From Brachionus plicatilis (Eukaryota > Rotifera > Eurotatoria > Ploima > Brachionidae), in the NCBI GenBank assembly GCA_010279815.1, contig QEOQ01000192.1:954084-1018083 (forward strand): a DNA stretch of 64,000 nucleotides, written 5' to 3'. The notes beneath the pieces were generated by a model, which saw only the letters and a list, made by a program, of their open reading frames with translations, searched no databases and had not been told where the DNA came from. Positions 21,258 to 33,365 of the stretch are shown here, piece after piece (positions within the stretch are counted from its first letter, which is position 1; every line of letters begins with the position of its first letter). A program made the translations under genes and the position numbers.

Positions 21258-23858
21258 GTGTTTAAGATGGTTGGAAAAGCTAAATTGTTCAATGGAAGAA
21301 AAGAAAGAGCTTCTAGTTATTCATTGTTTCAGTCGATTTTGAACAATAACGAGGAGAATTGTATAGCACGAGATGTTTCAGTGAAGTCACTGAATAATTC
21401 ATTGTTTCAATCTAGCTTATTTAGCAGTGAAAAGAAAGACGAGACACGCGATTTTTTGGAAAGATCGTGGAGTGATGTTTCAACGCGTGATTTTTTAAAA
21501 TATAAAGCCAAAAGTTTGATTATAAATATGAGCGAAAAGATCGGAAAATGGAAGAATACAATTTCATTCAACAATAAGAGAAATATTTCATTTAGCAATA
21601 TTTGGAAACATCAAATTTTCCAGTTGGAGAATAAAGCTGAAACAACAAAGTGTTTGAACGGAAAAAGCATAAGCCAAAAGAGATTTAAAATGGCAAACCA
21701 TAGCTTAAGAGCCCCATCGATTTTTAATTTGGATACAAATGTGGATATATGGCTAGCAAGATTTGATAATTATCTAGAATTAAACAGAATTTTTGGAGAT
21801 AGAGATAAGATAAATGTGTTAGGATCTTTTTTGGATGATACAACGTTTAAATTAGTCGATAGTTTGATAAACGAACGGTCATATGATGAAGTTAAGACCA
21901 AATTTAGAGCTCTTTTTAGTAGACCAGAATCTTCTGCACATGTTTACCTTCATACCTTTGTTGGAAGAGGCCAAGAGCTAAATGAAAGCCTAGTTCAGTA
22001 TGCGGCGGTACTACAGGAATTAGGACGAAAAGCTTTTCCAGATTTAAATCTTAGGGAACTAGATATTTATCTTCGAGGTCAATTTCTAGCTGGAGTCCGT
22101 GACAGAGAAATGGCTGAAAGATTAGCTGTATTGGATCATGAAAACTTAGAAATGTTGGTATTCAGAGCTAGAGAACACGAAGGTTTACCTTTTGGATTTA
22201 GTGGGATTAGAGAGCGAAGCAGAAATATGTTTAATCAAGGAACAGGAAGACATATAACAGAAGGAGAAATCAGAAACTTAATTACACCAAAGTTAGAATC
22301 GAATTTAATGTTTCAAAATCAGAATAAACATTATGGAAATTCACAAAACAACGTTGAGACAATAAGAAATAGCTATGATAATAGTTTTGTAAATGCTAAC
22401 TTGTCAAATATGTCCAATTATTCAAAATTGCTAAATAATTCAAACGATGGATCGTATCTTAATTCAACAATTAGGAATTATGTGCCAAATTATCCAGTTC
22501 AAAAACCAGCAATGAGATGCTTTTTGTGTAATCAGGAAGGACATATTAAGAGGAATTGTCCTAATGGAATTAGAAATATGAACAATCAATATTATCGATT
22601 GGGATATGATAGCCAATATAGTTCATTGAATAGATCGACACCAATGGCAACAATCAGAAATGATCAAAGAAACCAATTTTCTTCTAATACAAATAACATA
22701 AATGAAGAGTCAGATAATTACGACTTGAAATATGTTTTCGGGTACTTAAATGGAGAAAAGATAGAGTGTTTATTAGACACAGGAAGTGTAAAGACGTTAA
22801 TTAGTCAAAATATCTGGAGAAAACTAGGATGTAAAGAATTACAAAAAACAAAAGGTTCATTTACGACTGCGAATGGTCAACCATTAAACGTTATTGGATC
22901 TTACACGGTTTCTCTAAGAATTGGTACTAATGAAGTGAAACTTGATGTTTTTGTGGCAGTGGACTTACAACATGATTGCTTAATTGGTCTCGACTATATG
23001 GGAAAAGTACAAGGAACTAGGGATAAACTTAAAGAAATTTATAGTTCTCTAGGTGGGGAAGAAGTAGTTAAAGACAGAAAAAACAAAGCAGTAAATCGAG
23101 TAGAATTTTCCCAAGAAGAACAGAAAAAGATGGACTCATTTGTATCTGAAAGTGAGGATATATTTGCTAAATCGATGATAGAAATTGGTTGTTGCAATTC
23201 TAAGGATCAGATTAATACAGAAGGAAAAGAACCGACACGAGAATCAGCCAGAAGAATTCCGCATCAATTAAAAATAGAAATTAAAGAACAATTAGATGAA
23301 CTTGTGGAGACAAACATCATAGAACCAAGGAATTCAGATTGGGCTGCACACCTTGTTCCTGTCAAAAAGAAAAACGACGAGCTAAGATTAAACAATGATA
23401 ACAGACAGATAGAAAAAGTAACAAAAAAGGACAGATATCGAATACCAAAATTGGATAATATTTACCAGTTTTCCAAGAGTCTCCTCTCAGGTAATGCAGA
23501 AAATAATCATTTCATTCCAGAAGACCTTTCGCCGACGTCTGAGGTCATGCCATTTCGATCAAATACTGAAGACCTGAGTCCATCAGAATGTAATCTGTTT
23601 GCAGAGTCTGAGAACAGGGCAGTGATTCTTCCGGATCTTTACAATAAAAATCTGCTAACCCAAAAGAAGAAACGAGGAAGACTAAGAAGGACCTCTTTAA
23701 TTAATCAAAATTCTAAGAGAAAGAAACGATTAAGAAAAGTAAAAAGTCTAAGCTTATTAAGCACGTTTAAATCCTATGAAATACTTGATTTGCAAAAAAA
23801 AAAAAAGAATGGAAAATATGAAAATGGAAACTTTTTAATTTTTTTTAAAACTTTTTGA
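21258..23858 (+). CDS. Gag-protease-truncated RT polyprotein of the LTR element
   Basis: An 866-codon frame. It has a Gag capsid-like region, a CCHC zinc knuckle (C421-x2-C424-x4-H429-x4-C434), then an aspartic protease active site CLLDTGS (Asp about 507). The RT start (SDWAAHLVPVKKK, KKDRYRIPKLDNIYQF) stops near 23470. There it passes directly into a basic C-terminal tail with no RT palm, YxDD, RNase H or integrase. A large in-frame deletion of pol is the simplest reading. The start could also be the later ATG at 21267. The element would depend on enzymes from a full-length relative. Confidence 0.85.
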   Translation: MFKMVGKAKLFNGRKERASSYSLFQSILNNNEENCIARDVSVKSLNNSLFQSSLFSSEKKDETRDFLERSWSDVSTRDFLKYKAKSLIINMSEKIGKWKNTISFNNKRNISFSNIWKHQIFQLENKAETTKCLNGKSISQKRFKMANHSLRAPSIFNLDTNVDIWLARFDNYLELNRIFGDRDKINVLGSFLDDTTFKLVDSLINERSYDEVKTKFRALFSRPESSAHVYLHTFVGRGQELNESLVQYAAVLQELGRKAFPDLNLRELDIYLRGQFLAGVRDREMAERLAVLDHENLEMLVFRAREHEGLPFGFSGIRERSRNMFNQGTGRHITEGEIRNLITPKLESNLMFQNQNKHYGNSQNNVETIRNSYDNSFVNANLSNMSNYSKLLNNSNDGSYLNSTIRNYVPNYPVQKPAMRCFLCNQEGHIKRNCPNGIRNMNNQYYRLGYDSQYSSLNRSTPMATIRNDQRNQFSSNTNNINEESDNYDLKYVFGYLNGEKIECLLDTGSVKTLISQNIWRKLGCKELQKTKGSFTTANGQPLNVIGSYTVSLRIGTNEVKLDVFVAVDLQHDCLIGLDYMGKVQGTRDKLKEIYSSLGGEEVVKDRKNKAVNRVEFSQEEQKKMDSFVSESEDIFAKSMIEIGCCNSKDQINTEGKEPTRESARRIPHQLKIEIKEQLDELVETNIIEPRNSDWAAHLVPVKKKNDELRLNNDNRQIEKVTKKDRYRIPKLDNIYQFSKSLLSGNAENNHFIPEDLSPTSEVMPFRSNTEDLSPSECNLFAESENRAVILPDLYNKNLLTQKKKRGRLRRTSLINQNSKRKKRLRKVKSLSLLSTFKSYEILDLQKKKKNGKYENGNFLIFFKTF

Positions 23859-23999
23859 AATTTATTTTAATTTTATTTTTTTAATTTGTTTTGAAAAATT
23901 ATGAGCAAAATTAAGTTAACTTTTTGTATTGTTTTAAAAATTGTCTTTTTTAAATATTTGAGGAAATTGAGGACAATTTCCAATCTAAGGAGGGAGGAA

Positions 24000-24141
24000 T
24001 GTAGTATGGTGACGTGATCAGACTATAAATATTACTTGTTATTTTAAAAGAGAAGAACTAGTTGTTATTTCTAAACTTATTTTAAATAAAGTGTTTAACT
24101 AAATACTAAGCTTATTATTCACACACTCGGCCTGTACTACA
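24000..24141 (+). repeat. 3' LTR (142 bp)
   Basis: Direct copy of the 5' LTR, directly preceded by a purine-rich tract and followed by the ATAT target duplication. Confidence 0.92.
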
Positions 24142-25229
24142 ATATTTTAATTGAAAAGATGTAAATTTTTTTATTTATGATTGTTATTTTTGGGGTATTC
24201 TATTTAATATTTGGGATATCGCAACTAAATTCCCCTTAAAAATGTTTTTTTAAGAATAAAATGAAACTTATTTTATTTTTTATTTGAAAATCAATAAATA
24301 ATCTGCAATCAATGAAAGAAAAAAAACGCAAAAAAAATTTAATAAAAGTCTGGTGATGGAATTTTGTAATCAATGGCCATCAGATACATTTGGCTTGTGT
24401 CAATCATACAATTTGACTTTTCAAAATCAAAACTAACATCTTTGCCGTCTAACAAGTCAGTCAAATAATCGATACAATATTCATAGCTGAAATGAGCAGC
24501 AGATGTCAGCCAGTCAATTCGGTTAGTAAAAATTTTCTCCTCAGCTGCTATTCCTGCTTCTGGTAAACTCCGATTTGAACCAAATTTTGATAGCTTTGGA
24601 CTTGAAAGATTCAAATCATTCAGTTGATGACGAATCAAAACATGACATTACTCATGAACAAATAATCTTAAGCATTCAAATTTAAGCACATTTAAAGATC
24701 TGGATTCACCTATGCTAACTTTCAATCCATTAAACTTTCTTGAAAGTTCATTAAGGTCTATGTAAATGGCATTTTTTCCTGAAAAACCATTCAATCCTAG
24801 TATTAAACTTGCTGTGAAATTAACTTCTAAATCAATAAAATTGAAATTAATTTTATCAATCTCAGTTAGCTCTTGAGCAACAGCTAAAATATTTCCGGTA
24901 AGTTTTTTGCACCTTTTTAAATTCTCAAAAAATTGGTGAAGTTCTCCAGCGTGACACCATTCACTTGTCTCAATTATATTTATTGAATACAAAAGATTAA
25001 AAAATTTATTCCATGTGTTTTTGTAATCAATGTTGGCTTTGCTCAAATGAAGTAGAAAAGTAAGTTTAGCTAAGTGATTTCGGTCAATTTGTAAAATATC
25101 TGTGTCCAGCAAAATCTGATACAAATTTTTTAAATCATCACAGCTAAAATTACATTTGTAAAAAAATGGATTAAAACCAAGATTAGAAACAACGGCATCT
25201 CTCAAAACAGATACCAATTTTTGTCTATC

Positions 25230-25506
25230 GGCGGCCTTTGTATGCCTTGGGGTTGTTGGCGCCGTTTCCGTAGCCGTAGCTGACTGGCTGCGCCATGTTG
25301 GGCCGGTACGGGTTTTTGTTAATGGGTGGAGGAGGCGGCCAAACGTCCGAGTCGCGTTCCGGCGTTTCGTATGGGTCGTTTAGGCCGTAGTGCTTCACTG
25401 GGCCCATCATGGCCTGGTTGTACATGCCGTTGGCGTAATGGCCGTAGCCTGAAGGTGGCTGCTGGGATGGCACGCTGTTCTTGAAGACGTTCAGCGAGCT
25501 TTGTAT
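25230..25506 (-). pseudogene. 277-bp copy of part of the katanin gene
   Basis: Matches katanin positions 32620-32896 with two visible mismatches over 277 bp. It encodes the linker part, residues about 93-184 of the katanin p60 protein, without the MIT-like or AAA domains. It lies antisense to, and directly abuts, the 5' end of the Ulp1-LINE, and it is inside the same TATC target duplication. It therefore arrived with the LINE. Confidence 0.93.
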
Positions 25507-25562
25507 ATTGTAAAAATTAAAAAATTGCAATTTGGTTGTTTGGCTTATAGAGTGAAAATAAT

Positions 25563-27041
25563 ATGGATAAAGCACTAGCATGTACAAGTCTCGCAAAAAA
25601 GTATGTAAAATCAAATGATGGAATTTCAGCTCTTGTAAAAGATTCGAATGAGAACGGAAATACAAATTCTTCTGCTAAGGTTAGTGACCTTGTTAAAAAT
25701 CTTGAGTTAAGTCTGTTAACAAAGATAAGTAATGAAATTGATATGAGACTAAAGGAATATTGATAGGAATCTTCAAATGATGATGAAAGTTTAGAAAATT
25801 TGTTCAGCCTTTTAAAAATAGATAAACCTTTACAGCATAAAAGATTAGGATCTTTTAATATTTCAAAGTGTAACCGACCAGTATTATGTGAACTCAAAAA
25901 TGAGAAATCCATTAAAATGCTAATGTTAGTAAAGAAAAATCTAAGAAATGAAAATGATTTATCTCATGTTTACATTAACAGCCATAAGACAAAACTTCAA
26001 AGAGATATCTTGCTGGAAAAAAGAAAAAATTTTAAAAATTTCACTAGAAAAACAACAGCCGACTCAAGGACGCCTACCCGTGGATATGACAACCTGAGTC
26101 AAGCAAAGTCGATGAACACCAACAAGTCGGCTAGCAAAACAACAGCCGACTCAAGGTTGCCTCCTGTTGGACATGACAACCTGAGTCAAGCAAAGTCGAT
26201 GAACACCAACAAGTCGGCTAGCAAAACAACAGCCGACTCAAGGACGCACACCCGTGGACATGACAACCTGAGTCAAGCAAAGTCGATGAACACCACCAAA
26301 TCGGCTAGCAAAACAACAGCCGACTCCAATCCAATTTGCACTCAGCAAAGCTTTATTGAGAGTAATCTTTGGTTTTCTCAAAATGACCCTAAATCTCAGG
26401 AAGCTATCTTAAATCATGATGATGGTCTCACTGTCATTGTTAAAGGGTTTGGTTATGAGGTGAATAGATTGAGTTTATATGATTTATTATCTGGTTCTAA
26501 AATCAATGATATAATTGTTAATTTTTACATGAAAATGCTGTGTAACTCTAATCTGAATGTCAAATGTTCTCATATTGACTCTCTTATCATCAATAAAATT
26601 TTAGACGGTAATCTACGAGGGGTATCGAAATCTGTTGAGAAAAATTCTAAAACCGACTTTCGTCTGCTATTTTGTCCTGTTTTATTTAATAAAAATCATT
26701 GGGTCTTAATTGTATTTGATACATATCAAAAAAAAATCAAGTATTATGATTCAATTTATAATAGCAATAACGAGATTATTGAAAAAATTCGTGGAGTTCT
26801 TAAAAAGTATATTACTTCTTTGGCTGACTCAGATTCATGGATGATACTAAATGACCATTTGTACCCAAAACAATATGGAAACGATAAAGATTGTGGCGTT
26901 TTTATCTGTGCCTATTCAAAGTACTTATCATATGACAAACCATTTTTATTCAATCAAAATGATATTCCGAAAATACGTGAATCTATCGGATCTGAAATAC
27001 TCAAAGTTGAGATTCAAGAGTATGATACTTTGGTGCAATGA
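25563..27041 (+). CDS. LINE ORF1 with C-terminal Ulp1 (C48) protease domain
   Basis: The frame opens at ATG 25563 and reads to TGA 27039-27041, broken by two adjacent stops TGA-TAG at 25761-25766. The first 66 codons contain a coiled-coil-like stretch. The middle has a basic region, then an 87-bp (29-residue) unit repeated three times plus a partial fourth copy (from 26049; KTTADSR...NLSQAKSMN). The last 200 residues are an apparently complete Ulp1-like protease: His in NKNHWVLIVFD, Asp in YYDSIY, and Gln/Cys in PKQYGNDKDCGVFICAYS. Ulp1 enzymes cut SUMO-like modifiers. A role in avoiding host SUMO-based silencing is a guess. Confidence 0.85.
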
Positions 27042-30000
27042 CTAGAAACATCTCAATTCTCAAATAATGTTGATCGTTCTTATCTAAAAGATTTTAGAAA
27101 TTTTTCTAATTCAGACAATAAGCTTAAAATTTTTCATTTGAATATCAATTCAATTCTTGGTAATATATTTGAAATGAATGAAATTCTAAATAGTCGCATG
27201 TTCGACATTGTTTGTTTTAGTGAATCTAAACTTGATCAAACAATACCAAAGTCGTTTTTAAATAACAATTATTATTCAAATATAAGATTAGACAGGAATA
27301 GACATGGAGGTGGCCTGCTTGTTTTCATAAAAAACTCCTTGAAAGTTACCCGTACTTTTCTTCATGATGCTGCGGAACTTGTTTTCTTTCAACTTAAGCT
27401 TCATGATCAATGCTTAAATTTTGTGTATTGTTATCGTTCACCAAATTCGAATGAAACTCAATTTCTTGATGATATTGAAGATTTCATTCAATCGTTAAAT
27501 CTAAATGATCCTTTATTTGTTTTTGGTGATCTTAATCTTAACTGTGACCCATCAAAAAAGCTGAATAATAACTTTAAAAATTTTATTGATAATAATGACT
27601 TGGTCAATTTTGTTTATCAACCCACCAGAGTATGTTCTAGATTTCATAAAAGGAGGAATCAATATTTGCAATCAGAATCAGTCATTGATCTTTTTTTGCA
27701 TAATGCTGATCTTGTTGATGAAACATGTGTTATTGACTGTCCATTTAGTGACCACAAATTTGTTTTAGCTAAATTAACAGTTGCTAAACTGAAATGTAAA
27801 CAGAAGACTATTTTATGTAGAAACCTTTCTCTAGTGAATACGGAAAACATTTGTACTCAAATAGATGAAATTGATTGGAGTGGATTCAAGAATTTTTCTT
27901 CAATTGATGAAAAATGGACGTTTGTCAAAGAAAAACTGATTAAAATTATAGATAATACCGCGCCCATTCGTAAAATTTCTATAAATATGTCAAGTCAGTT
28001 CCCATGGTATGATGATGATCTTATTTGTTTGAAACATTCACGGGATATCTCCTACAAGAAATTCAAACTATCTGGTAATGAAGATGATAAATTGGTTTAT
28101 GATTATTTTAAGAAGCAGTTCAAGCTGCTAAATGATGAGAAACTAATTCATTTTTTTCAGGATAAAACTTTGAATGATTTCAAAAATGCTAAAAAATTTT
28201 GGCAATTCTACTCACCATTAATTTCCATGAAATCTGATAAAAACTCAAATACACCTTTAATCTGTATTAAAAATGAAAATGAGGTTATCAATGATAAGTT
28301 AAACATGTGTGAGATATTTAACAAATTCTTCACGTCGATAAGATCTTCATCAGAATTGTCGAATAATGATTCTAAGAGCTTCATCCAGGATCAGTTTTCC
28401 AAACTTGGCCTTATGAAAGCTGCTAATTTCAGATTCAGTTTTACGAATAGACATGAGATAGAAAAACTCCTCTCAGAGATCTCAACCTCTAGTGGTATCG
28501 GTTCTTGTGGAATACCTATTAAGATTCTGAAGGGTAGTTCAGCTAAACTACACACCATTATAGCTTATTTATTTAATTTTTCAATCTTAACGGGTTCAAT
28601 GCCGAATGATTGGAAAATGTCCGTTGTTACACCATTATTTAAAAATAAAGGCTCAACTGATGATTTAAATAGTTATCGTGGCATTTCTGTTTTACCACCA
28701 ATTGCAAAGCTGTTTGAGAAACTTATTCATAAGCAAATAAGCATTTATCTAGCTGAAGCTAAGATACTCTCAAGTAATCAACATGGTTTCAGATCAACCC
28801 ATGGCTGTGAATCAGCCTTACATGAGATTATCTCGAAAATGAACCAAATTAAAAGCAAACGTTTAATCGGTATCTTTCTGTTTATAGATTTTAGAAAGGC
28901 TTTTGATACTGTCGACCATAAACTTCTACTAACTAAATTAAGCTGTTATGGTTTTGATGATTCTTCAATCACACTACTAGAAAGTTATTTTGCGAATAGA
29001 TCCCAGGTAGTGAAGATTGATGAGTTCACTTCTAACTCAAGAACACTCAAATTAGGTGTCCCCCAGGGGAGTGTCCTAGGCCCACTTCTATTTTTGATTT
29101 ACATAAATGATATTGTTTTATTCCTTTCTGATTTCATCGTGAAATTATTTGCGGATGATACAACTTTAATTAAAACAGGGGATAACCTAACTGAACTTAT
29201 TCATTCTTTTCTTGAATCAATTCAAAAGTTATTTACTTGGTGTAAATTCAATAGTATAGATATTAATTGGTCCAAGACTAAAATTATGTTTATTTCAAAT
29301 AAAACAAAACTTAATTTTCCATGTAATATTGAAATAAATGGTATTATGGTTGAAGTTGTTGATAAATTTAAGCTTCTCGGAGTAACAATTGATAACAAGC
29401 TCACTTTTTTGCAACACGTAATAAGCTTAAGAACTTCCATAAATAAACGACTTTATGCTATTAGAAGATTATTTTACTTATCGCACAAAGTCAAGCTCCA
29501 GTTCTTTAAATCATTTATCATGCCGTACTTTGACTATTGTCTATCATTATCAATATATTTTACAAAAAGATCAATTCAAAAATTATCTAATTCTTATTAC
29601 TATTGTGTTCAAAGATTATTAAATATTCGCCCAAATATTCATGGCAATGATGACTTTAACACTTAAAATATTGAGTTGAATAAATTTAACATCGACTGCT
29701 TTCAGCATAGAACTATCAAACGTCTTGCTCATTTTGTACATAAAATTGTAAATTTAAAAACATCGCCTGTTGTCTTAAAAGAAGTATTAATCAGCAACCG
29801 CTCGAAAAATGTTGATTATAATCTAAGAAATTCAAATGACTATCTTGTTCCTTCTAAGGGAAAGTTTAATGATTATGTTGAAAAAACGTTTGATTATTTT
29901 TATTCTAAGTTCATCAATAAATTACTTATTGATGACCTCCATTTAGATTTTGCCCTATTTAAACGAAGAATAAACAATAACATTAATTTAATTTTTATAA

Positions 30001-30059
30001 AATTTTGTAAAATTTTTTCTAATTTTGATCTAAATTTCAGAAATTTAATTTTTTATTAA
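27042..30059 (+). CDS. LINE ORF2: AP-endonuclease and reverse transcriptase
   Basis: The frame is continuous with ORF1 after one TGA. An APE-type endonuclease starts at KLKIFHLNINSI (27120) and includes FGDLNLN and SDHKFVLAKL. RT blocks: VVTPLFKNKGSTDDLNSYRG, FIDFRKAFDTVDH, GVPQGSVLGPLL, and catalytic FADD (29148-29159), then the thumb. One in-frame TAA at 29664-29666 interrupts the C-terminus; the frame then continues to 30059. The first in-frame ATG (27174) lies downstream of the conserved endonuclease start, so ORF2 seems to lack its own usable start codon. Confidence 0.9.
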
Positions 30060-30289
30060 TATTATAATTTTTATGTGTTTTTTTTTATTAATAAATGGGC
30101 TCAATCATCCCATTACGGGTTTTGACCTTAGGTCTCTTTGATTGAGTTGAAATATCAAATATCAACATTTGTTTCTAGCTTCAGTTTTGTCGGAGTGATT
30201 AGAATTAGGATTTCATTGCGAAAATTTTCAAACGTTAACTCAGAATTTTGATGCTGACAAAAATAGTCTATAAAAGATCGAGCAGCCAT

Positions 30290-31540
30290 TTTCTAAACAA
30301 ATTGTCTAGAATAATTATGAATCAGAATATTTTACAAATAAAATTTTAAAAGTCATAAAATAATTAAAATATTTTAATATATGCAAGATAATAGATAGTG
30401 ATTTTGACTAAGAAGATTTAAAAGAAGAGAAAAATAACTTCCCGAAGAACTTAAAATGAATTATTTTTGCATCACAAAATTCAAGAATTGCAGATATCTT
30501 TTTTTAAGTTGAATCAATATTTAAACAAGATAAAATTTTGTTCATTTTTGTCTTATTTTAAATATTAAAATCAAATTAAATTTTTTTTTTGATTTTAAAA
30601 TTTCAAAATTTCAGTTCATTCCCTGTTGAGGTCTCGTTGCTACCCGGATATTTAAGGAAGAAGTTTTTAGTAAAAGACGGTTTTATAAGTAAAAAGTATT
30701 TTTTAATAGAAAAACACGCAATATCACTAGTTCTTAGCATTAATAAGTACTAGAGATATTGCATGGTGGAGGAGCTGCGAAGTTACACCACAAAAATTTG
30801 TAATATCTATAGAGCTTCTTCATATAAATAAAATAATAAAATATTGAAATAGAAATTTTAAGTAAAATGAAATAAAAGTGAAAATTTAAAAAAATTAATT
30901 AGGTGCTAACTACGAAAAAGAAATTAATTTTTTTAAATTGAATTGATAATCTTTGATTTTTTTATTTAATATTCATACTTTAAAAAGTGTTATATTATTT
31001 AAAGGAATTCTCGTAAGTTAAACGAATGGCTAAAATTAAAAATAATAAAAAAAGATAATTAAAATTTAAAAATTTTGAATATTAGTTATTTTATTCACAA
31101 CTATATTTAATTGAATTAAAAAAATACTTTTTATTAATCAAATATTTACGATTTTTTTCTAAAATCTGAGTAACACACACACTATTCTGAATTAAGATCA
31201 AAAATTTGTTAGTTTTGTTTATGTGCTGCAATCATATTTATATGTGCTATTCCGGTCTAAAATTTAATTAAAAAAGCCTTTTAATTATATCCATTAAGCG
31301 TATAAATTTTTTTTAATTCCTTGTCATTTTAAAAAATACAGAATAAAAAAATGCTGGTAAATCTTGATGTGTATGTTAACTATTTATTTAAAAAAATAGT
31401 TAAAAAAATATTTTTTTGTAAAAAAAAAAAATGCTGCTATATTTAAAATTGATTAAAATAAATAAAAAAAAAAAGTTTATTAAGTTTTAAATTGTCATAC
31501 AAAATTTTAAGTACAAAAAAAATAATTATCGAGTAAAATT
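30290..31540. other. Intergenic region between the peptidase pseudogene and katanin
   Basis: AT-rich and without a gene. A 45-bp hairpin GCAATATCACTAGT...ACTAGAGATATTGC lies at 30718-30762 in a patch of more even composition (30635-30790). Confidence 0.45.
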
Positions 31541-33208
<1,668 letters not shown>

Positions 33209-33229
33209 TTATTCATAAAATGTTTTAAA

Positions 33230-33365
33230 TTATTTCAAATGCTCCCAACAAGAAAATAAAAAAGAAACAAAAAAAGAAAAAAAAAGTTTAAGTTGGATAC
33301 ATCTAAACGACAGGTACATTTTGTTTCTAGGTCACAATTAAACATCCACACAAATTAGTATTTTA
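33230..33365 (-). repeat. LINE 3' UTR copy (AAACGACAGGTACATTTT repeat)
   Basis: Shares AAACGACAGGTACATTTT and CAAATTAGTATTTTA with 35060-35180 in the same orientation. It directly follows, on the minus strand, a LINE C-terminus, so it is most likely that element's 3' untranslated region. Confidence 0.6.

Larger units (their letters stand above)
21014..24141 (+). mobile_element. Short-LTR gypsy-like retrotransposon, pol-deleted
   Basis: The 142-bp direct LTRs at 21014-21155 and 24000-24141 look identical, start TGTAGTATGG and end CTGTACTACA. The target duplication is ATAT (21010-21013 and 24142-24145). A primer-binding-like TGGTGGCAGCGGTT follows the 5' LTR and a polypurine tract AAGGAGGGAGGAA precedes the 3' LTR. 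Internal coding is one frame holding Gag and protease and only the first part of RT. Identical LTRs imply a recent insertion or gene conversion. Confidence 0.93.
19840..24225. mobile_element. Composite nested foldback complex (ATACCCC boxes)
   Basis: Outer arms share ATACCCCA-type boxes and AAAATAACAAT...ATCTTTTCAATTAAAAT (left 19840-19930 and 20219-20290; right 24142-24225). An inner hairpin pairs 19920-20030 with 20097-20210. A further inverted pair (20285-20370 versus 20925-21013) contains TTGATTGATAAGTTTGACAC. A MULE-like MITE (20417-20754) and an LTR retrotransposon (21014-24141) are inserted between the arms. Confidence 0.65.
25507..30159 (+). mobile_element. Near full-length LINE with Ulp1-bearing ORF1
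   Basis: A non-LTR retrotransposon with a two-ORF layout: a 56-bp leader, ORF1 (25563-27041), ORF2 (27042-30059) and a 100-bp 3' UTR ending TTGAAATATCAAA without a poly-A tail, as in CR1/L2-type elements. With the katanin piece, the insert 25230-30159 is bounded by TATC (25226-25229, 30160-30163) and interrupts a minus-strand gene. Three point stops remain in otherwise long frames, so the copy is probably recent but inactive. Confidence 0.9.
24339..30289 (-). pseudogene. Metallopeptidase-like gene, split by a LINE and carrying a stop in HExxH
   Basis: Two minus-strand parts, 30289-30160 and 25225-24339 (skipping one TATC copy), join in frame into about 338 codons. The start ATG at 30289 begins MAARSFIDYF. 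The frame is open across the LINE insertion point, so the gene was continuous before it. At 24650-24648 an in-frame TAA falls in FVHE-stop-CHVLIRH, exactly at a variable position of an HExxH zinc-protease motif. A downstream EAGIAAEE could supply the third ligand, as in gluzincins. The frame reopens after the stop to TAG/TAA near 24339. The family is not otherwise recognised; the peptidase reading rests on the motif alone. Confidence 0.6.

Noticed and set aside
30718..30762. Hairpin as a possible microRNA or terminator
   Set aside because: A 14-bp stem with one mismatch is too short for an animal pre-miRNA, and AT-rich DNA yields such hairpins by chance.
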